Shown here in pieces: positions 1 to 5,279 of a stretch of DNA of 5,467 nucleotides. Every line of letters starts with the position of its first letter. Positions within the stretch are counted from its first letter, which is position 1. This stretch comes from CAYUYV01 sp964449455 (GTDB lineage: Bacteria > Pseudomonadota > Alphaproteobacteria > JAJFIK01): contig CAYUYV010000221.1 of assembly GCA_964449455.1 (NCBI GenBank), positions 1 through 5,467 of the forward strand. The letters run 5' to 3'. Under the pieces are notes generated by a model. That model was not told the origin of the DNA, made no database searches, and saw nothing but the letters and a program-made list of their open reading frames with translations. The position numbers and the translations under genes are program-made.

Positions 1-530
1 GAGCCGAGCGAGCCAGCGTTGTTCATGGCCTCATAGGCCATGCCGGCGCTCATGGCGCCGTCACCGATTACCGCAATCACGCTGTTGTCGCCGCCAGCAA
101 GATCCCGCGCCGCCGCCATGCCGAGGCCGGCGGAAATGGAGGTTGAGGAGTGGGCTGCACCGAAGGGGTCATATTCGCTCTCGGCCCGCTTGGTGAAACC
201 CGAAAGTCCGCCGCCCTGACGGATTGTCCGGATACGGTCACGCCGGCCGGTCAGGATCTTGTGGGGATAGCACTGGTGGCCCACATCCCAGATCAACCGA
301 TCATCCGGCGTATTGAAGACATGGTGGATGGCAACGGTCAGCTCGACGACCCCAAGTCCCGCCCCCAGATGGCCGCCCGTCACGGACACGGCATCGATCG
401 TCTCTGCACGGAGTTCATCAGCGAGCTGGCGCAGCTCCTTGGGGGAGAAGTCCCGCATGTCCGCCGGCAGATTGACCGTGTCGAGCAGCGGTGTCTTGCC
501 CAGATGGGCGGTATTGATTGTATCGACCAA
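1..530 (-). CDS. dxs: 1-deoxy-D-xylulose-5-phosphate synthase, N-terminal part (cut by window edge)
   Basis: Dxs is the cytoplasmic thiamine-diphosphate (ThDP) enzyme that condenses pyruvate with glyceraldehyde 3-phosphate, the first step of the MEP isoprenoid pathway. Translating the minus strand gives 176 codons plus two bases before the left edge. Visible motifs in order are TPLLDTVNLPADMR (13-26), TGGHLGAGLG with the ThDP-site His54, WDVGHQCYPHK with His85, GGLSGFTKRAESEYDPFGAAHSSTSISAGLGMA as separate recognisable blocks (107-138), and the GDG that opens the ThDP/Mg-binding motif (156-158), then AMNNAGSLG. The start is taken as TTG at 528-530: it follows an AGGAGG (540-545) by 9 bases, whereas the first in-frame ATG is codon 25, inside the conserved N-terminal block. 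Only about a quarter of a roughly 640-residue family is present; the transketolase middle and C-terminal domains lie outside. The family call is near certain; the start is likely. Confidence 0.96.
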   Translation of the reverse strand, partial: MVDTINTAHLGKTPLLDTVNLPADMRDFSPKELRQLADELRAETIDAVSVTGGHLGAGLGVVELTVAIHHVFNTPDDRLIWDVGHQCYPHKILTGRRDRIRTIRQGGGLSGFTKRAESEYDPFGAAHSSTSISAGLGMAAARDLAGGDNSVIAVIGDGAMSAGMAYEAMNNAGSLG

Positions 531-539
531 GGGATCAAC

Positions 540-545
540 CCTCCT
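540..545 (-). promoter_or_regulatory. Shine-Dalgarno site of dxs
   Basis: The minus strand reads AGGAGG here, a perfect match to the anti-Shine-Dalgarno sequence, with a 9-base gap to the TTG at 530. It is the main reason for choosing a TTG start, because no ATG or GTG in frame sits at a usable distance. Confidence 0.8.
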
Positions 546-848
546 GAAGTCCGAATGTATTTATCCTTGTCCGCCCTTTTTCGGCGTCGGCTCTCTCACA
601 CCATGACACGGACGCTGCGCCTTGCGTGGCGAAACCGGTCCCAGGCGATCCGATTTCCGAGGGATCAGCAAGAGGCCAGTTCCAAAGGCCAGGAACGCAC
701 ACGCATGCCTGGCCAACGCGCGGTTGCCCGTCGTGCCGCACCCTGAGCATTGCGCTGCGAACATGGCGGTTTTACGCACATGGGAAGGTTTGCCAACCCA
801 ATCCGCAGGCGCATGAGGCCCTGCCGTCTAAGGAAAATCCGGCGCTTT

Positions 849-912
849 GCGCAAGCAGTCCTGGGCGCAAGCAATCCCGGGTGCAAAATGTCCCGGGTGC
901 AAACTGTCCCAG
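849..912. repeat. Four tandem copies of a 16-bp repeat
   Basis: The plus strand has four directly adjacent 16-base units with no spacer: GCGCAAGCAGTCCTGG (849-864), GCGCAAGCAATCCCGG (865-880), GTGCAAAATGTCCCGG (881-896) and GTGCAAACTGTCCCAG (897-912). Units 1 and 2 differ at two positions, units 3 and 4 at two, and units 2 and 3 at five, so the array looks like two related pairs. GCAA and TCC are kept in every copy. There is no further recognisable copy on either side. A 16-bp period is not codon-preserving, which argues against coding. Function is unknown; iterated protein-binding sites or simple slippage-born duplication are both possible. Confidence 0.85.
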
Positions 913-980
913 ATACGACAGATCCAAACGGTTTTGGACGTGGCGCATTCAGACCCGAAGCGCAAACCGGACCAAGTATT

Positions 981-1009
981 GTCACCGCAGATACTATATC
1001 TGCGGTTAC
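981..1009. repeat. Inverted repeat with 10-bp perfect arms
   Basis: ACCGCAGATA (984-993) and TATCTGCGGT (997-1006) are exact reverse complements around the 3-base centre CTA. After one mismatch (983 with 1007) two more pairs follow (981-982 with 1008-1009), giving 12 of 13 pairs. No T-run follows on either strand, so it is a poor intrinsic terminator. It could be an operator for a dimeric regulator or an RNA hairpin in the leader of dxs. Confidence 0.7.
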
Positions 1010-1112
1010 GACTACGGCGGCAACACGCGGCACACCGACAGTATGACCAGTGGCCGTCCGCCAGCAAGTCCATCCTTCGATTAATCGGAAAGGCCCCTTT
1101 GAGCCAGCCCCT

Positions 1113-2066
1113 TCACGACGGCACAGGCCCTTGCCTTCCCTCGCCAATCACGAATCCGGCAAGCCGGCGCAAGGGATCCGCTTTCTCGTCGAAAACGTCC
1201 AGATGGCGAATCGCCTGGCTCGTCAGCAAGCTCGCCTGATGGCGGGCCCGCGCTTCACCGAGAACCGGCAAAAAGGTGGCGCGGCCGGGGGTTTCAACGA
1301 TCGGAGGGGCCGCCGATGCAGCAGACTCAGCCTCTTGTCCCAGAGTGGCAGGGGCGGTCCCCGGTGCGGCGTAATCGGTCAGGTCATCCATGATCTGGAG
1401 CGCCAGCGCCAAATCATGCGCATAGCCATTCATCGCACCGGCCAGGTCCTCATTCGCCCGGACAACCAGAGGGCCCGTCTCACAGCTAAAAGCAATAAGA
1501 GCGCCGGTCTTCATGCGCTGCAGGCGGGTCAGGGTGCCGATATCCATGTCCTGATCCCGGCAGGCAAAATCAATCATCTGCCCACCAATCATCCCGCCAT
1601 GGCCGATGGCATCCCCCATATGGGAAATGAGCGCCCCCCGCGTGAATGGATCCGGGCAGGTTTTCGGGCTTGAAAGGATGGAAAAGCTCAGGGCCAGGAG
1701 CGCATTGCCCGCCAGAATTGCTGTTGCCTCATCAAAGGCCTGGTGGGTCATCGGCCGGCTGCGGCGGCGCCGGCCGGCCCCCATGGATGGCAGATCATCG
1801 TGGATCAGGGCATGGGTGTGCAGGCACTCCACCGCCGCCGCGATGCGCAGCATGGTCCGCTCATCCGCTCCAAACAGGCGCCCGCTCTGGCAGACCAAAA
1901 ACGCCCTCAGCCGGTTGCCACCGGTCAAAACCGCATAGCGCATGGCCTCAAGAAGCGGTGCCTCCGGGCCCTGGGGCCGCGGCAGAAGCTCCTTGAGCGT
2001 CTCCTCAACGGCCTGGGCAAGCTGGGCCATTTCACTGGCAAAGGGCGCGTGTTCGGTTTGAAGCAT
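1113..2066 (-). CDS. ispA: Polyprenyl (farnesyl-type) diphosphate synthase homologue with altered active-site motifs
   Basis: IspA-type enzymes join isopentenyl diphosphate to allylic diphosphates to make farnesyl diphosphate in the cytoplasm. This 317-residue protein is the usual length and matches throughout: AMRYAVLTGG (41-50), HDDLPSM (89-95), AFDEATAILAG (110-120), GGMIGGQMIDFA (157-168), RMKTGALIAFSCETG (184-198), the second Asp-rich motif QIMDDLTD (224-231) and EKADPLRRLAGFV near the end. Key positions are changed: GGKRLRP is GGNRLRA (49-55); the first Asp-rich motif, normally DDLPSMDDDDLRRGRP, reads DDLPSM then GAGRRRRSRP (90-105), losing the third Asp; AGD is AGN (121); the Lys after the second motif is Gln. 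Asp90, Asp91, Lys186 and Asp227/228/231 remain. The ATG at 2064-2066 is chosen because it fits the family N-terminus; the frame stays open upstream to an ATG at 2207 that would overlap xseB. No strong ribosome binding site is visible. The family is certain; farnesyl diphosphate synthase activity is doubtful. Confidence 0.88.
   Translation of the reverse strand: MLQTEHAPFASEMAQLAQAVEETLKELLPRPQGPEAPLLEAMRYAVLTGGNRLRAFLVCQSGRLFGADERTMLRIAAAVECLHTHALIHDDLPSMGAGRRRRSRPMTHQAFDEATAILAGNALLALSFSILSSPKTCPDPFTRGALISHMGDAIGHGGMIGGQMIDFACRDQDMDIGTLTRLQRMKTGALIAFSCETGPLVVRANEDLAGAMNGYAHDLALALQIMDDLTDYAAPGTAPATLGQEAESAASAAPPIVETPGRATFLPVLGEARARHQASLLTSQAIRHLDVFDEKADPLRRLAGFVIGEGRQGPVPS
1752..1776. repeat. 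GC-only inverted repeat inside the first Asp-rich motif
   Basis: CGGCCGGC (1752-1759) and GCCGGCCG (1769-1776) are exact reverse complements separated by nine bases. The 25 bases encode the RRRRSRP segment and its edges, in the place where the family normally has the end of DDxxxxDxxRRGRP. Confidence 0.7.
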
Positions 2067-2169
2067 GGGCAGGATTCCGGCTGGCCGACGCGACACGCGC
2101 GCCGGCGGATGATCGGGAAAGGCTTTCGGCGGAACCGGATGAGATCGGGCAGGAAACGGTGTCGTTGGC

Positions 2170-2439
2170 TTAGCCAAGATCGGCGGGGACGGCGTCCACA
2201 CCGCCATTAGGGCCGGCGACGATTTTGTCGATCCGGGCCTGGGCGGATTTCAGCTTGGCATCACAGTGATCCTTGAGCCGCGTACCGCGCTCGTAGAGCG
2301 TGATAGATTGCTCAAGATCAACCGCGCCGCCCTCAAGCTGCTCAACGATCCGCTCCAGCTCACCAAGGGCCTGCTCGAAACTCATGCCGTCAATTCCAGC
2401 CTCTGGCGTGGGTTGCGGGGCCGTGGAGTCCGGGTCCAT
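2170..2439 (-). CDS. xseB: Exodeoxyribonuclease VII small subunit
   Basis: XseB is the small helical subunit that assembles in several copies on XseA to form exonuclease VII, which degrades single-stranded DNA in repair. The family core is clear: SFEQALGELERIVEQLEGG, then VDLEQSITLYERGTRLKDHC and AKLKSAQARIDKI, covering about residues 20-74 of 89. The remainder is a short N-terminal tail rich in Pro, Asp and Thr and a short acidic C-terminus. Three ATGs (2457, 2442, 2439) are in frame; GGAG at 2448-2451 lies 8 bases before the last and 5 before the middle one, so 2439 is preferred, with 2442 nearly as good. XseA is not in the window. The gene ends 103 bases before the preferred start of the prenyl synthase gene, so the two are probably co-transcribed. 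Confidence 0.93.
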   Translation of the reverse strand: MDPDSTAPQPTPEAGIDGMSFEQALGELERIVEQLEGGAVDLEQSITLYERGTRLKDHCDAKLKSAQARIDKIVAGPNGGVDAVPADLG

Positions 2440-2539
2440 CATTCTGTCTCCGTCCATTCAAGGGCCGTGATGTTTGATGTCGGGTTGCCGGTTCGCTGAC
2501 CGTGGCTCCACAACCATCAATCGCAGCACAAGCCGGGTT

Positions 2540-2563
2540 ACCACACACTAAACAGCGTGCGGT
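2540..2563 (-). other. RNA hairpin between the histidine phosphatase and xseB genes
   Basis: As minus-strand RNA, ACCGCACGCU and AGUGUGUGGU pair over ten positions, two of them G-U wobbles, around the loop GUUU. In plus-strand RNA those wobbles become A-C mismatches, so the structure favours minus-strand transcripts. It begins about 50 bases after the phosphatase stop codon. There is no U-run after it, so it is not a standard intrinsic terminator; it could be a 3'-end stabiliser, processing site or Rho-associated structure. Confidence 0.4.
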
Positions 2564-2611
2564 GATGAAGCGGCATCAGCGTGGCGCAACGACCGCCCGT
2601 GGAGGAACACA

Positions 2612-3214
2612 TCAAGCGACCGCCGGGCGGACCATTCGGCGCCACGCCCAATAGGCATCGCCGCCATCCCGGTAACAAACCCAGCCCCGACCCACGAGCT
2701 TGCGCCGCAGAATGCTATTGAACCAGCCATGGCCACACAGCACGACAAGACCGTCGGTAGCAGCGCTCTCAAGCCGATCGGCCGCGACCACGGCCCGCTT
2801 TGACGTCATGCTGCTGGATTCGCCGCCGCCGGCATAGCCCATGAGCCACCATGTCCGGCTAACCGCCATCCAGGTGCTCGGGCTCAATCGCACACCCGGT
2901 AAAGGGGGCGCGGGAAGAGGTGCTTCGACGAATACGGGATCCACGTCATAGATCTGCGGACCGAATACCGCCCGTGCCGTCTCCCGGGCCCTGGGCAAGG
3001 GGCTTGAGAGCCGGTGGACGGCGCCCTCGGCCGCCTCCAGCAAATGCTCCGGCGGCATTTCACCATAAACGAGACCGGCTTCGTTATACGCGCTCCACCA
3101 GTCGGTCCATTGCCGGGCACTGAGCAGGCCTTTCCGGGACAGATCAGGGCGCCCGTGGCGCACAAGAAGGATCGGCCCGGCCGCCGCGCCGTCCTCATTC
3201 CCCTGCCCTGCCAT
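2612..3214 (-). CDS. Histidine phosphatase (phosphoglycerate-mutase-like) family protein
   Basis: This 200-residue protein belongs to the histidine phosphatase superfamily, which transfers phosphate through a phosphohistidine. LLVRHGRPDLS carries the nucleophile His20 with Arg19; SSPLPRARETARAV (70-83) supplies the conserved Arg-rich loop; Glu97 in VEAPLP is a possible proton donor; and LCGHGWFNSILRRKL carries the second His162. This is the complete core set for the short, branch-1-like members. The substrate cannot be read from sequence. There is no signal peptide or membrane segment, so it is probably cytoplasmic. The ATG at 3212-3214 has GGAGG (3223-3227) 8 bases upstream, which is strong support. 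It lies downstream of a terminator and upstream of xseB, so it may begin a transcription unit leading to xseB, the prenyl synthase and dxs. In relatives I recall HDAC and xseB as closer neighbours, which would make this gene an insertion. Confidence 0.88.
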   Translation of the reverse strand: MAGQGNEDGAAAGPILLVRHGRPDLSRKGLLSARQWTDWWSAYNEAGLVYGEMPPEHLLEAAEGAVHRLSSPLPRARETARAVFGPQIYDVDPVFVEAPLPAPPLPGVRLSPSTWMAVSRTWWLMGYAGGGESSSMTSKRAVVAADRLESAATDGLVVLCGHGWFNSILRRKLVGRGWVCYRDGGDAYWAWRRMVRPAVA

Positions 3215-3222
3215 ACGCCCGT

Positions 3223-3227
3223 CCTCC
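3223..3227 (-). promoter_or_regulatory. Shine-Dalgarno site of the histidine phosphatase gene
   Basis: The minus strand reads GGAGG with 8 bases to the ATG at 3214. It fixes the start and favours this frame over a competing minus-strand open frame across 2884-3306. Confidence 0.75.
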
Positions 3228-3283
3228 CCGCCGAAAACTGTTCCGCGTCCTCACCGACAAACCGGGTGCCAAGGGAAATCGCC

Positions 3284-3313
3284 AAAAAAGCCAAAAAAAA
3301 AGCCAAAAAAAAA
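3284..3313. repeat. Three spaced A-tracts (T-tracts on the minus strand)
   Basis: Runs of 6, 9 and 9 A occur at 3284-3289, 3293-3301 and 3305-3313, each preceded by GCC. Their centres are about 10.5 and 12 bases apart, close to one helical turn, which is the arrangement that produces intrinsic DNA bending. They stand out against a strongly GC-rich background. The rightmost tract is the T-run of the terminator described separately; the other two extend it. Confidence 0.75.
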
Positions 3314-3338
3314 GAAAGATCACGGATGGTGACCTCCC
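3305..3338 (-). terminator. Intrinsic terminator of the HDAC-family gene
   Basis: Reading the minus strand, GGGAGGTCAC (3329-3338) and GTGATCTTTC (3314-3323) pair over ten positions in RNA, three of them G-U, around the loop CAUCC, and are followed at once by nine T (3305-3313). It lies 39 bases after the HDAC stop codon. Stem, loop and T-run are in the correct order only on the minus strand. The lower stem is weak because of adjacent G-U pairs, but the T-run is long. Confidence 0.72.
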
Positions 3339-3377
3339 TTTGCCATTGACCGACGCTGAACCGCGATCCTGCCCTGG

Positions 3378-4313
3378 TCAGGCCCCCATCAGCGCGCGCA
3401 CATGGGCGGCGGCGCTGCTGGCCAGTGCGCGAAGGTCATATCCGCCTTCCAGCGTGGAGACAATGCGCCCGTCGCAATGGGTGTCAGCGACCCCCATTAA
3501 CAGGCGCGTGGCCCAGTAAAAATCGTCCTCGCTCAAGGACAGATGGGCAAGCGGATCGCGCCGGTGCCCGTCGAAACCGGCCGAAATGATCAGGAATTCC
3601 GGCCGAAACGCCTCAAGCGACGGCAGCAGCCCATAGGTCATGGCCTCCCGGAAATCGGCCGAGCCTGCACCGGGCACCAGGACACAGTTCACGATATTGC
3701 CGTCCGCCCCGCGCTCGGAGGGAAGGCCCGTCCCTGGGAAAATCTGCCCCTGATGGACAGAGCCGTAAAACATGGCTGGATCATCGTGGAAGATGTCCTG
3801 GGTGCCGTTGCCATGGTGCACGTCGAAATCGATCACGGCGACACGGGCGCAGCCATGGACCGCCCGGGCATGATAGGCCGCGACCGCCGCATTATTGAAA
3901 AAGCAAAAGCCCATGGCCGCATTCGGGGTCGCGTGGTGGCCCGGCGGACGCACGGCGCAAAAGGCATTTGAGCCGGGCCGCGCCATCACCTCGTCTACGG
4001 CCTGGGCGGCAGCACCGGCAGCGCGCATCATGGCATCCCGGGAGCCGCTCGACAGGGCGGTATCCATATCGATGAACACGCTCGGGGCACCTGGTTCCGG
4101 CACCATGGCCAGGATGCTGTCCACATAAACCTCGGCATGGGCCCTCAGCAGCTCCTCCCGGGTGACTTCCCGGGCAACTTCCCGCGCCAAATAGAAAAAG
4201 TCTTCCCCCTCGAAGGCTGCAAGGACAGCCCGCAGGCGATCGGGACATTCGGGATGCCCGTCCATGGGGTCATGGCCAAGGCATGCGGGATGGGTGATGA
4301 GGAGCGTGTGCAT
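3378..4313 (-). CDS. Histone-deacetylase-family zinc hydrolase (HDAC-like amidohydrolase)
   Basis: This 311-residue protein is the normal length for bacterial class II HDAC-like hydrolases, zinc enzymes that remove acetyl groups from lysine, polyamines or small amides. The start THPACLGHDPMDGHPECPDRL (split over 7-27) is typical. RPPGHHA gives the catalytic pair His126/His127; GFCFFNNAAVAA is conserved; IDFDVHHGNGTQDIF holds zinc ligands Asp164 and His166; SAGFDGH holds Asp248; LEGGYD holds catalytic Tyr292. All key residues are present, so it should be active. The true substrate is not readable. It has no signal peptide and is likely cytoplasmic. The ATG at 4311-4313 fits the family N-terminus, though no good ribosome binding site precedes it. 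The stop is followed by an intrinsic terminator. A threefold four-residue repeat (residues 43-54) is unusual. It follows the DedA-like gene by 113 bases. Confidence 0.94.
   Translation of the reverse strand: MHTLLITHPACLGHDPMDGHPECPDRLRAVLAAFEGEDFFYLAREVAREVTREELLRAHAEVYVDSILAMVPEPGAPSVFIDMDTALSSGSRDAMMRAAGAAAQAVDEVMARPGSNAFCAVRPPGHHATPNAAMGFCFFNNAAVAAYHARAVHGCARVAVIDFDVHHGNGTQDIFHDDPAMFYGSVHQGQIFPGTGLPSERGADGNIVNCVLVPGAGSADFREAMTYGLLPSLEAFRPEFLIISAGFDGHRRDPLAHLSLSEDDFYWATRLLMGVADTHCDGRIVSTLEGGYDLRALASSAAAHVRALMGA
4152..4187 (-). repeat. Three 12-bp tandem repeats inside the HDAC-family gene
   Basis: The minus strand reads GCGCGGGAAGTT, GCCCGGGAAGTC and ACCCGGGAGGAG in succession, encoding AREV, AREV and TREE. 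The copies keep the frame, adding charged turns on what is probably a surface helix or loop far from the catalytic motifs. Confidence 0.6.
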
Positions 4314-4362
4314 GGTTCAAATGGTCCAACGCCTGGACGATCCGCGCAAGGGAAATTCGCCT

Positions 4363-4392
4363 GTTAGCGGTGCCTTACGACTGTCTTGTCAG
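4363..4392 (-). promoter_or_regulatory. Possible promoter before the HDAC-family gene
   Basis: On the minus strand CTGACA (4387-4392) is one base from the TTGACA -35 consensus, and GCTAAC (4363-4368) follows after 18 bases as a weak -10 box, about 50 bases before the ATG. The -10 match is poor and the gene could equally be read through from the DedA-like gene. Confidence 0.25.
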
Positions 4393-4426
4393 TGCCGTTA
4401 CCGATCAGCGACGGGCACAGGATCAT

Positions 4427-5071
4427 TCAGACAAAAGGCAGAGCCAGTGCCAAGACAAAGACAATCATGACACCCACCCGGATCGCCCATCGGGCCAGCG
4501 CGGGAATCCGGCGCCACCAGCGCCGCATGGCCGGGCCGAAATAATAGAGCGCCACCCCCATCATGGCGTAGCGCACGCTGCGCGCCAGCGTCGCGGCAAT
4601 CAGGAACGGCCAGAAGGCGACGCCGGCCACCCCTGCGGCCATGGTGGTGATCTGGAAGGGCACCGGCGTCTGGGCAGCGATGAAAATGATCCAGATACTA
4701 TAGTCCTGGAAGCGCTGACGCTTGTCCTCAAACGCCGCCTCCATGCCCAGGCCCTCGACCAGGGACACACCCAGGCTGTCGTAAAGCTCAGCGCCGATGA
4801 AGTAGAAGATCACCCCACCGATCACACTGCCCACCACGGCAATGGCCGTGACCGGCGCCACATGGCGGCGATCCTCGAGCATCATCGCGGCGAGGAGGAA
4901 TTCGATTGGCCAGGGGAAGATGGTGCTTTCGAGCAGCGCGCCAGCAAAAAGGACCGGATAGGCATAGCGTGAGCGCACCAGATCCGTTGTCCACCAGGCG
5001 CGGATACGACCGGTCGACGACCGCTGCTCCGATCCCGTGGGGCCCTGTTCTGTGTTACGAGCGCACTGCAT
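4427..5071 (-). CDS. DedA/YqaA-type (SNARE-associated) integral membrane protein
   Basis: The 214-residue protein resembles the YqaA branch of the DedA/VTT superfamily, inner-membrane proteins linked to lipid-carrier flipping and envelope stress. With the ATG at 5071 as residue 1: a hydrophobic stretch about 37-65 contains FAGALLEST and FPWPIEF, the family's Glu-Ser and Pro-rich re-entrant element; 72-97 holds the glycine-rich GSVIGGVIFYFIG; 125-160 includes AAQTPVPFQITTMAAG, the second Pro-containing re-entrant segment; RSVRY (164-168) matches the family Arg pair; and 198-213 is a final membrane helix. Arg and Trp cluster before that helix. The frame opens with TTG-ATG at 5074/5071; ATG is preferred, with AGGTG about 9 bases upstream as a modest ribosome site. 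The first 25 residues are polar and unlike the family, so the true start may be further in. Substrate is not inferable. Confidence 0.85.
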   Translation of the reverse strand: MQCARNTEQGPTGSEQRSSTGRIRAWWTTDLVRSRYAYPVLFAGALLESTIFPWPIEFLLAAMMLEDRRHVAPVTAIAVVGSVIGGVIFYFIGAELYDSLGVSLVEGLGMEAAFEDKRQRFQDYSIWIIFIAAQTPVPFQITTMAAGVAGVAFWPFLIAATLARSVRYAMMGVALYYFGPAMRRWWRRIPALARWAIRVGVMIVFVLALALPFV

Positions 5072-5279
5072 CAAAGCTCACACCTGCTTCCGCCGGCATG
5101 GTGTCCGGCACGAACACGCCCCGCACGAACACACACGGCATGGGATCGCGCGGGCGATCGACCGGATGCCTTTCAAGCTCAGCACTCCCGTGCCAGGGCT
5201 TGGGGGTGCCCATGCCTCGCCAGACACCCATTGCGCAGCAGGGCTTTCCGGCAAAATCCCCCCTGGACCGAGCCGCCAT
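5055..5279 (-). CDS. Possible small gene, 74 residues, unknown
   Basis: I do not recognise this protein. The ATG at 5277-5279 has GGGGAG (GGAG at 5286-5289) 6 bases upstream, a better ribosome site than most genes in the window, and about 72 percent of third codon positions are G or C by my count. The stop TAA overlaps the DedA-like ATG by 17 bases, an arrangement compatible with translational coupling. It is rich in Pro, Arg, Gly and Met with one CC pair and an internal VFVRG-VFVPD repeat near the end; there is no signal peptide or membrane helix. Against it: no known motif and competing open frames on both strands. Confidence 0.33.
   Translation of the reverse strand: MAARSRGDFAGKPCCAMGVWRGMGTPKPWHGSAELERHPVDRPRDPMPCVFVRGVFVPDTMPAEAGVSFDAVRS
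5108..5132. repeat. Two direct copies of GCACGAACAC
   Basis: GCACGAACAC occurs at 5108-5117 and 5123-5132, a 15-base period. The pair is bracketed by two copies of CGGCATGG (5094-5101 and 5136-5143). The 15-base period keeps the frame and gives the VFVRG-VFVPD repeat in the possible small protein. Confidence 0.55.

Larger units (their letters stand above)
531..1112. other. Long non-coding gap between the prenyl synthase and dxs genes
   Basis: These 582 bases separate two genes that commonly lie close together. Open frames exist on both strands but overlap one another, lack familiar motifs and have no good ribosome binding site. The 16-bp repeat array inside is not a multiple of three, so it would read differently in each copy. 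Just after the prenyl synthase stop are two short palindromes, AAAGGCCCCTTT (1089-1100) and CGATTAATCG (1078-1087); neither has a T-run that would make a good terminator. A small dyad, TCCAAA/TTTGGA, lies at 923-938. Near dxs, the minus strand has an AT-rich spot with GATAAA (560-565) that could be a -10 box, but no convincing -35 box is visible. The gap probably holds the dxs promoter and leader. Confidence 0.6.

Noticed and set aside
849..912. 16-bp repeats as a CRISPR array or a sigma-54 promoter series
   Set aside because: There are no spacers between units, so it is not CRISPR; the GG-to-GC distance in the units is 8 bases rather than the 10 of sigma-54 promoters.
665..1147. A 160-codon minus-strand open frame in the gap before dxs, with rival frames on the plus strand (626-1084, 750-1046)
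   Set aside because: The frames overlap each other, carry no recognised motif, run through the 16-bp repeats and lack good ribosome sites; long chance frames are expected in GC-rich DNA.
2067..2207. Upstream extension of the prenyl synthase frame to the ATG at 2207
   Set aside because: It would overlap xseB by 38 bases, has no ribosome site, and adds 47 Pro/Arg-rich residues not found in the family; the ATG at 2066 gives a normal N-terminus.
1743..2210. Plus-strand open frame of 155 codons opposite the prenyl synthase gene
   Set aside because: It lies antisense to a gene with clear family homology and its product has no motif; it is a mirror of the real coding frame.
2884..3306. Minus-strand open frame beginning with a hydrophobic, signal-like stretch (MAFFLAFLAISLG)
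   Set aside because: The Phe/Leu-rich start is the translation of the T-tracts, and the rest is the histidine phosphatase gene in another frame.
4388..4419. Dyad GTGCC/GGCAC after the DedA-like gene as a terminator
   Set aside because: The stem needs a bulge, the loop is about 12 bases and no T-run follows, so I do not call termination here.
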